A program made the translations under genes and the position numbers. DNA of 64,000 bases from assembly GCF_041060425.1 (NCBI RefSeq), contig NZ_JAULBC010000003.1, forward strand, positions 434,001 to 498,000, in the 5' to 3' direction. Of this stretch, positions 60,905 to 64,000 are shown piece after piece. Origin of the DNA: Danxiaibacter flavus. GTDB lineage: Bacteria; Bacteroidota; Bacteroidia; Chitinophagales; Chitinophagaceae. How positions within the stretch are numbered: the stretch's first letter is position 1; each line of letters opens with the position of its first letter. The notes beneath the pieces are model-generated. The model made no database searches. It had not been told where the DNA came from and was given only the letters and a program-made list of their open reading frames with translations.

Positions 60905-61618
60905 ATGATGAAAAATACGCTGATTCTTTTAGTATTATTTGCGTTTTCAGGTTGCGATACTGTTCAGCAGGTAATCAACGCTTCTCAAACCACATCACCC
61001 GGATTGTCCAACCAGGATATCATTAATGGTTTAAAACAAGCACTTACAATAGGTACACAAAATACTACCAGCAAATTGTCTGCTGTCGACGGGTTCTTCG
61101 CAAATGCAGCGGTAAAAATATTAATGCCTCCGGAAGCTCAGAAAGTGGAAAGCACATTGCGCAGCCTGGGGTTAGGTAGCGTAGTAGACAAAGCTGTTCT
61201 TTCTATGAACCGCGCTGCGGAAGACGCAGCAAAATCGGCTACACCCATTTTTGTTGACGCGATTAAACAGATGACAATACCAGATGCATTGGGAATACTG
61301 AAAGGCAGCAATACTGCGGCTACAGATTACTTCAAAAACAAAACCACACAGGCACTTACCAACGCTTTCAAACCTCATATTGACGCTGCCCTGGCCAAAG
61401 TAAATGCTACAAAGTACTGGAGTGACGTCTTTACACTTTACAATAAGTTCAGCAACAAACCGGTGAACACAGATCTCAGCGCTTATGTAACCGGAAAGGC
61501 TATTGACGGCATTTTTTACCAGGTAGCACAGGAAGAAACCGCCATCCGTAAAGATCCCGCAGCGCGGGTAACAGATCTGCTGAAAAAGGTATTCGGCAGC
61601 ACTTCTGCCCAAAAATAA
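60905..61618 (+). CDS. DUF4197-like lipoprotein
   Basis: 237 residues from the ATG at 60905 (MMKNTLILLVLFAFSGCDT). The frame runs upstream to 60815, but only the later start gives a lipoprotein signal with Cys17. The mature part is helical, with LSNQDIINGLKQALTIGTQN, VKILMPPEAQKVESTLRSLG and TKYWSDVFTLYNKF, and ends RVTDLLKKVFGS. This matches the DUF4197 family of exported proteins with unknown function. No catalytic residues can be named. Monocistronic; groES follows after 347 bases. Confidence 0.85.
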   Translation: MMKNTLILLVLFAFSGCDTVQQVINASQTTSPGLSNQDIINGLKQALTIGTQNTTSKLSAVDGFFANAAVKILMPPEAQKVESTLRSLGLGSVVDKAVLSMNRAAEDAAKSATPIFVDAIKQMTIPDALGILKGSNTAATDYFKNKTTQALTNAFKPHIDAALAKVNATKYWSDVFTLYNKFSNKPVNTDLSAYVTGKAIDGIFYQVAQEETAIRKDPAARVTDLLKKVFGSTSAQK

Positions 61619-61965
61619 CCGGCAGCAGGATCAGAATTTAAAAAATATTCTATTATAGCAAATACCGACAGGGTAGCGTTTCGAAACTCTTTATTCGCGG
61701 ATTACACTTGTAAATATTGTTATATAACTTTAAAAGAGTCTGCTCATTCTGTCAGTTCTTTTAAAGTTGACAAATGTAATTTTGTCACGGAATGCAAAAG
61801 TACTTTATTTGCAACTCGATTTGTTATGCCAAGTCTTCCATTTAGGTCTCTGTAACGATTCAATAAAGTGAAATTTTGACCTTTCTGTGTGCAATGGCAT
61901 AATAATCGTTAAGAAAAGTGTTCTGAATTTTCAATCATTAGTTAACTAAAAAAAACAATACAGCT
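61619..61965 (+). promoter_or_regulatory. groES-groEL control region
   Basis: No CIRCE element (TTAGCACTC-N9-GAGTGCTAA) is present. A perfect 12-bp inverted repeat, AACTTTAAAAGA (61726-61737) with TCTTTTAAAGTT (61757-61768), lies directly before a TAATTTTG -7 box (61777-61784). The right arm covers the expected -33 region, so this is a candidate operator. A second inverted pair (TAACGATT 61853-61860, AATCGTTA 61904-61911) flanks a TTGACC...CATAAT stretch that looks like a sigma-70-type promoter, possibly used under stress. Both regulatory readings are inference. Confidence 0.5.
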
Positions 61966-62247
61966 ATGGCAAAAAAACTCAATGTTACCCCTCTTCATGA
62001 CAGGGTGATAGTAAAACCGGCTGCTGCGGAAGAGAAAACTGCAGGTGGAATTATTATCCCTGACACAGCCAAAGAAAAACCTCAACGCGGAACAATTGTG
62101 GCTGCAGGTCCTGGTAAAAAAGAAGAACCGGTTACAGTTAAAGTGGGTGATACAGTTTTATACGGAAAATACGCCGGAACAGAGATTCAGATTGACGGCG
62201 GTGACTACCTGATCATGAGAGAAAGCGATATTCTCGCAATAGTTTAA
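61966..62247 (+). CDS. groES: Co-chaperonin GroES
   Basis: 93 residues, normal length. It forms the heptameric lid of the GroEL chamber in the cytoplasm. Typical sequence: NVTPLHDRVIVKPAAAEEKT, the mobile loop EEKTAGGIIIPDTAKEKPQ (with the GGIIIP contact to GroEL), and ADVE-type end KVGDTVLYGKYAGTEI. groEL follows after 95 bases on the same transcript. Confidence 0.98.
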   Translation: MAKKLNVTPLHDRVIVKPAAAEEKTAGGIIIPDTAKEKPQRGTIVAAGPGKKEEPVTVKVGDTVLYGKYAGTEIQIDGGDYLIMRESDILAIV

Positions 62248-62342
62248 TTCAAAATTCTAAAACGCAGATCATACATTAATGATCGGCCTTATTAGAAATT
62301 GTTTTAACCATTTCAAATCAAAAATTTCAAATTATTAATATT

Positions 62343-63980
62343 ATGGCTAAGCAACTCTTCTTCGATATTGAAGCAAGAAACAGAATGAAAAAAGGCGTTG
62401 ATACACTGGCTAACGCTGTTAAAGTAACATTAGGTCCTAAAGGCCGTAACGTTGTTATCGAGAAAAAATTCGGTGCACCTGCAATCACAAAAGATGGTGT
62501 TACTGTTGCTAAAGAAATTGAACTGGAAGATTCTATCGAGAACATGGGTGCTCAGATGGTTAAAGAAGTAGCTTCTAAAACTGCAGACATTGCAGGTGAC
62601 GGTACTACTACAGCAACTGTATTGGCTCAGGCTATCATAGCTGAAGGTTTGAAAATGGTTGCTGCCGGTGCAAATCCAATGGATTTGAAACGCGGTATCG
62701 ACAAAGCGGTTGCGCTTGTAGTTGAGAACCTGAAAACACAAAGCCAGACTGTAGGCAGCGACGCTAAAAAAATTCAGCAGGTTGCTACTATCTCTGCTAA
62801 CAACGACGAAACAGTTGGTAAACTGATCGCTGAAGCTTTCACTAAAGTTGGTAAAGAAGGCGTTATCACTGTTGAAGAAGCTAAAGGAACTGAAACTTAC
62901 AACGATGTAGTTGAAGGTATGCAGTTTGACCGTGGTTACATCTCTCCATATTTCGTTACAAACAGCGAAAAAATGGAAGCTGAATTACAGAATCCTTACA
63001 TCCTGATCTATGATAAAAAGATCAGCAACATGAAGGATATCCTGCACATTCTTGAGAAAGTTGCTCAGAGTGGCCGTCCTCTGTTGATCATTTCAGAAGA
63101 TCTGGAAGGTGAAGCACTGGCTACACTGGTAGTAAACAAATTACGTGGTACATTGAAAGTTGCAGCTGTTAAAGCTCCAGGTTTCGGTGACCGTCGTAAA
63201 GAAATGCTTACTGACATCGCTATCCTGACTGCAGGTACTGTTGTTAGCGAAGAACAAGGCTTTAAATTAGAGAATGCAGACCTTTCTTACTTAGGTCAGG
63301 CTGCCTCTGTATCTATTGATAAAGACAATACCGTTATCGTTGGTGGTAAAGGTAAAAAAGCAGATATCACTGCTCGCGTTAGTCAGATCAAAGCTCAGAT
63401 CGAGACTACAACTTCTGACTACGATAAAGAAAAATTACAGGAGCGCCTTGCTAAATTAGCTGGTGGTGTTGCTGTGCTTTACGTAGGTGCTACTACTGAA
63501 GTTGAAATGAAAGAGAAGAAAGACCGCGTAGACGATGCTTTACATGCAACACGCGCTGCGGTTGAAGAAGGTATCGTACCTGGTGGTGGTGTTGCTTACA
63601 TCCGCGCTATTGAAAGCCTGGAAGCTAAAGTAAAAGGCCAGATCGCTGATGAGCAAACTGGTATGGCAATCGTTCGCCGTGCTTTGGAAGAGCCTCTGCG
63701 CACTTTAACTGCTAACGCTGGTATCGACGGTTCTATCGTTGTTCAGAAAATCAAAGAAGGTAAAGGTGACTTTGGCTTCAATGCAAGAACTGAAGTTTAC
63801 GAAAACCTGTTCAAAGCTGGTGTTATCGATCCTACTAAAGTAACTCGTATTGCTTTGGAAAATGCAGCTTCAATCGCTGGTATGTTATTAACTACTGAGT
63901 GTGTTGTTGCTGACAAACCAGAACCTAAAGCTGCTGCGGCTCCAATGCCTCACGGTGGTGGAATGGGTATGGATTACTAA
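62343..63980 (+). CDS. groEL: Chaperonin GroEL (Hsp60)
   Basis: 545 residues, complete. It folds proteins in an ATP-driven double-ring chamber. Conserved parts: the ATP site GDGTTTATVLAQ (residues 85-96) and VTLGPKGRNVVIEKKFGAP, the apical domain with RGYISPYFVTNSEKMEAEL and AAVKAPGFGDRRKEM, and the late equatorial VEEGIVPGGGVAYIRA. The tail is PMPHGGGMGMDY, a shortened GGM repeat. Codon use shows the strong bias of a highly expressed gene (for example GCT and GGT). Nothing after the stop codon at 63980 is long enough to interpret. Confidence 0.99.
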   Translation: MAKQLFFDIEARNRMKKGVDTLANAVKVTLGPKGRNVVIEKKFGAPAITKDGVTVAKEIELEDSIENMGAQMVKEVASKTADIAGDGTTTATVLAQAIIAEGLKMVAAGANPMDLKRGIDKAVALVVENLKTQSQTVGSDAKKIQQVATISANNDETVGKLIAEAFTKVGKEGVITVEEAKGTETYNDVVEGMQFDRGYISPYFVTNSEKMEAELQNPYILIYDKKISNMKDILHILEKVAQSGRPLLIISEDLEGEALATLVVNKLRGTLKVAAVKAPGFGDRRKEMLTDIAILTAGTVVSEEQGFKLENADLSYLGQAASVSIDKDNTVIVGGKGKKADITARVSQIKAQIETTTSDYDKEKLQERLAKLAGGVAVLYVGATTEVEMKEKKDRVDDALHATRAAVEEGIVPGGGVAYIRAIESLEAKVKGQIADEQTGMAIVRRALEEPLRTLTANAGIDGSIVVQKIKEGKGDFGFNARTEVYENLFKAGVIDPTKVTRIALENAASIAGMLLTTECVVADKPEPKAAAAPMPHGGGMGMDY

Positions 63981-64000
63981 GAGAACAAGTTATCTCAATA

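Noticed and set aside
61619..61965. CIRCE heat-shock operator before groES
   Set aside because: No TTAGCACTC/GAGTGCTAA pair was found; only an unrelated inverted repeat is present.

Overview
The window reads as a chromosomal segment of a soil- or freshwater-type member of the Bacteroidota, most likely Chitinophagaceae or a close relative. The signs are four SusC/SusD outer-membrane uptake pairs, lipoproteins with Cys-Lys-Lys export signals, promoters of the TTTG-N19-21-TAnnTTTG type, few Shine-Dalgarno sites, a K+-type membrane pyrophosphatase and a groES-groEL pair. No tRNA, rRNA, CRISPR array, prophage or insertion sequence was recognised.

Layout. (1) 0-8 kb: a plus-strand SusC, SusD and arylsulfatase operon. 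It has a consensus promoter at 171-202 and, directly behind it, a 31-codon ORF ending in Cys-Cys-Pro-Ser-Cys-Cys-Cys-Cys-stop. This looks like a cysteine-sensing leader peptide for a sulfate-ester scavenging operon. (2) 8-13 kb: a large exported Gly/Tyr-rich protein, two small proteins and a DinB-fold protein. (3) 13-22.6 kb: minus-strand secreted proteins: a serine esterase, a vanadium-haloperoxidase/PAP2-like protein, a CRTAC1-type FG-GAP protein, a cytochrome c/copper monooxygenase-like protein and a thioredoxin-like protein. (4) 22.7-41 kb: three consecutive SusC-SusD pairs with two nearly identical ROK regulators between them, followed by a divergent AraC regulator. Both ROK genes and one susC share a promoter-like module (TTTAAAAAGT-N5-TAnnTTAG/C). 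(5) 42.5-47.2 kb: a GH20 beta-hexosaminidase and a divergent alpha-galactosidase-like hydrolase, so an amino-sugar or glycan diet is likely. (6) 47.5-57 kb: folB, a TPR protein, tpiA, a GlmU-like nucleotidyltransferase, a serine beta-lactamase-like lipoprotein, nnr, an FMN reductase, a flavin amine oxidase and a cyclophilin. (7) 58-64 kb: hppA, a small minus-strand gene with its own promoter, a DUF4197-like lipoprotein and groES-groEL.

The most unusual property of the window lies between genes. More than twenty short arrays of degenerate, mostly 7-bp tandem units occur, in about nine sequence families. Within a family the units differ at one or two fixed positions. The arrays are polar with respect to genes: a family read one way just after stop codons is read as its reverse complement just before start codons, so neighbouring arrays form inverted repeats. 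At 52636-52689 such a junction makes an intrinsic terminator. The arrays are missing from the SusCD/ROK block (about 20.7-41.2 kb) and from the last 6 kb. Several are embedded in longer tandem duplications of 55, 80, 120, 123 and about 131 bp.

All statements come from reading the sequence and from family knowledge. No database search or folding program was run.
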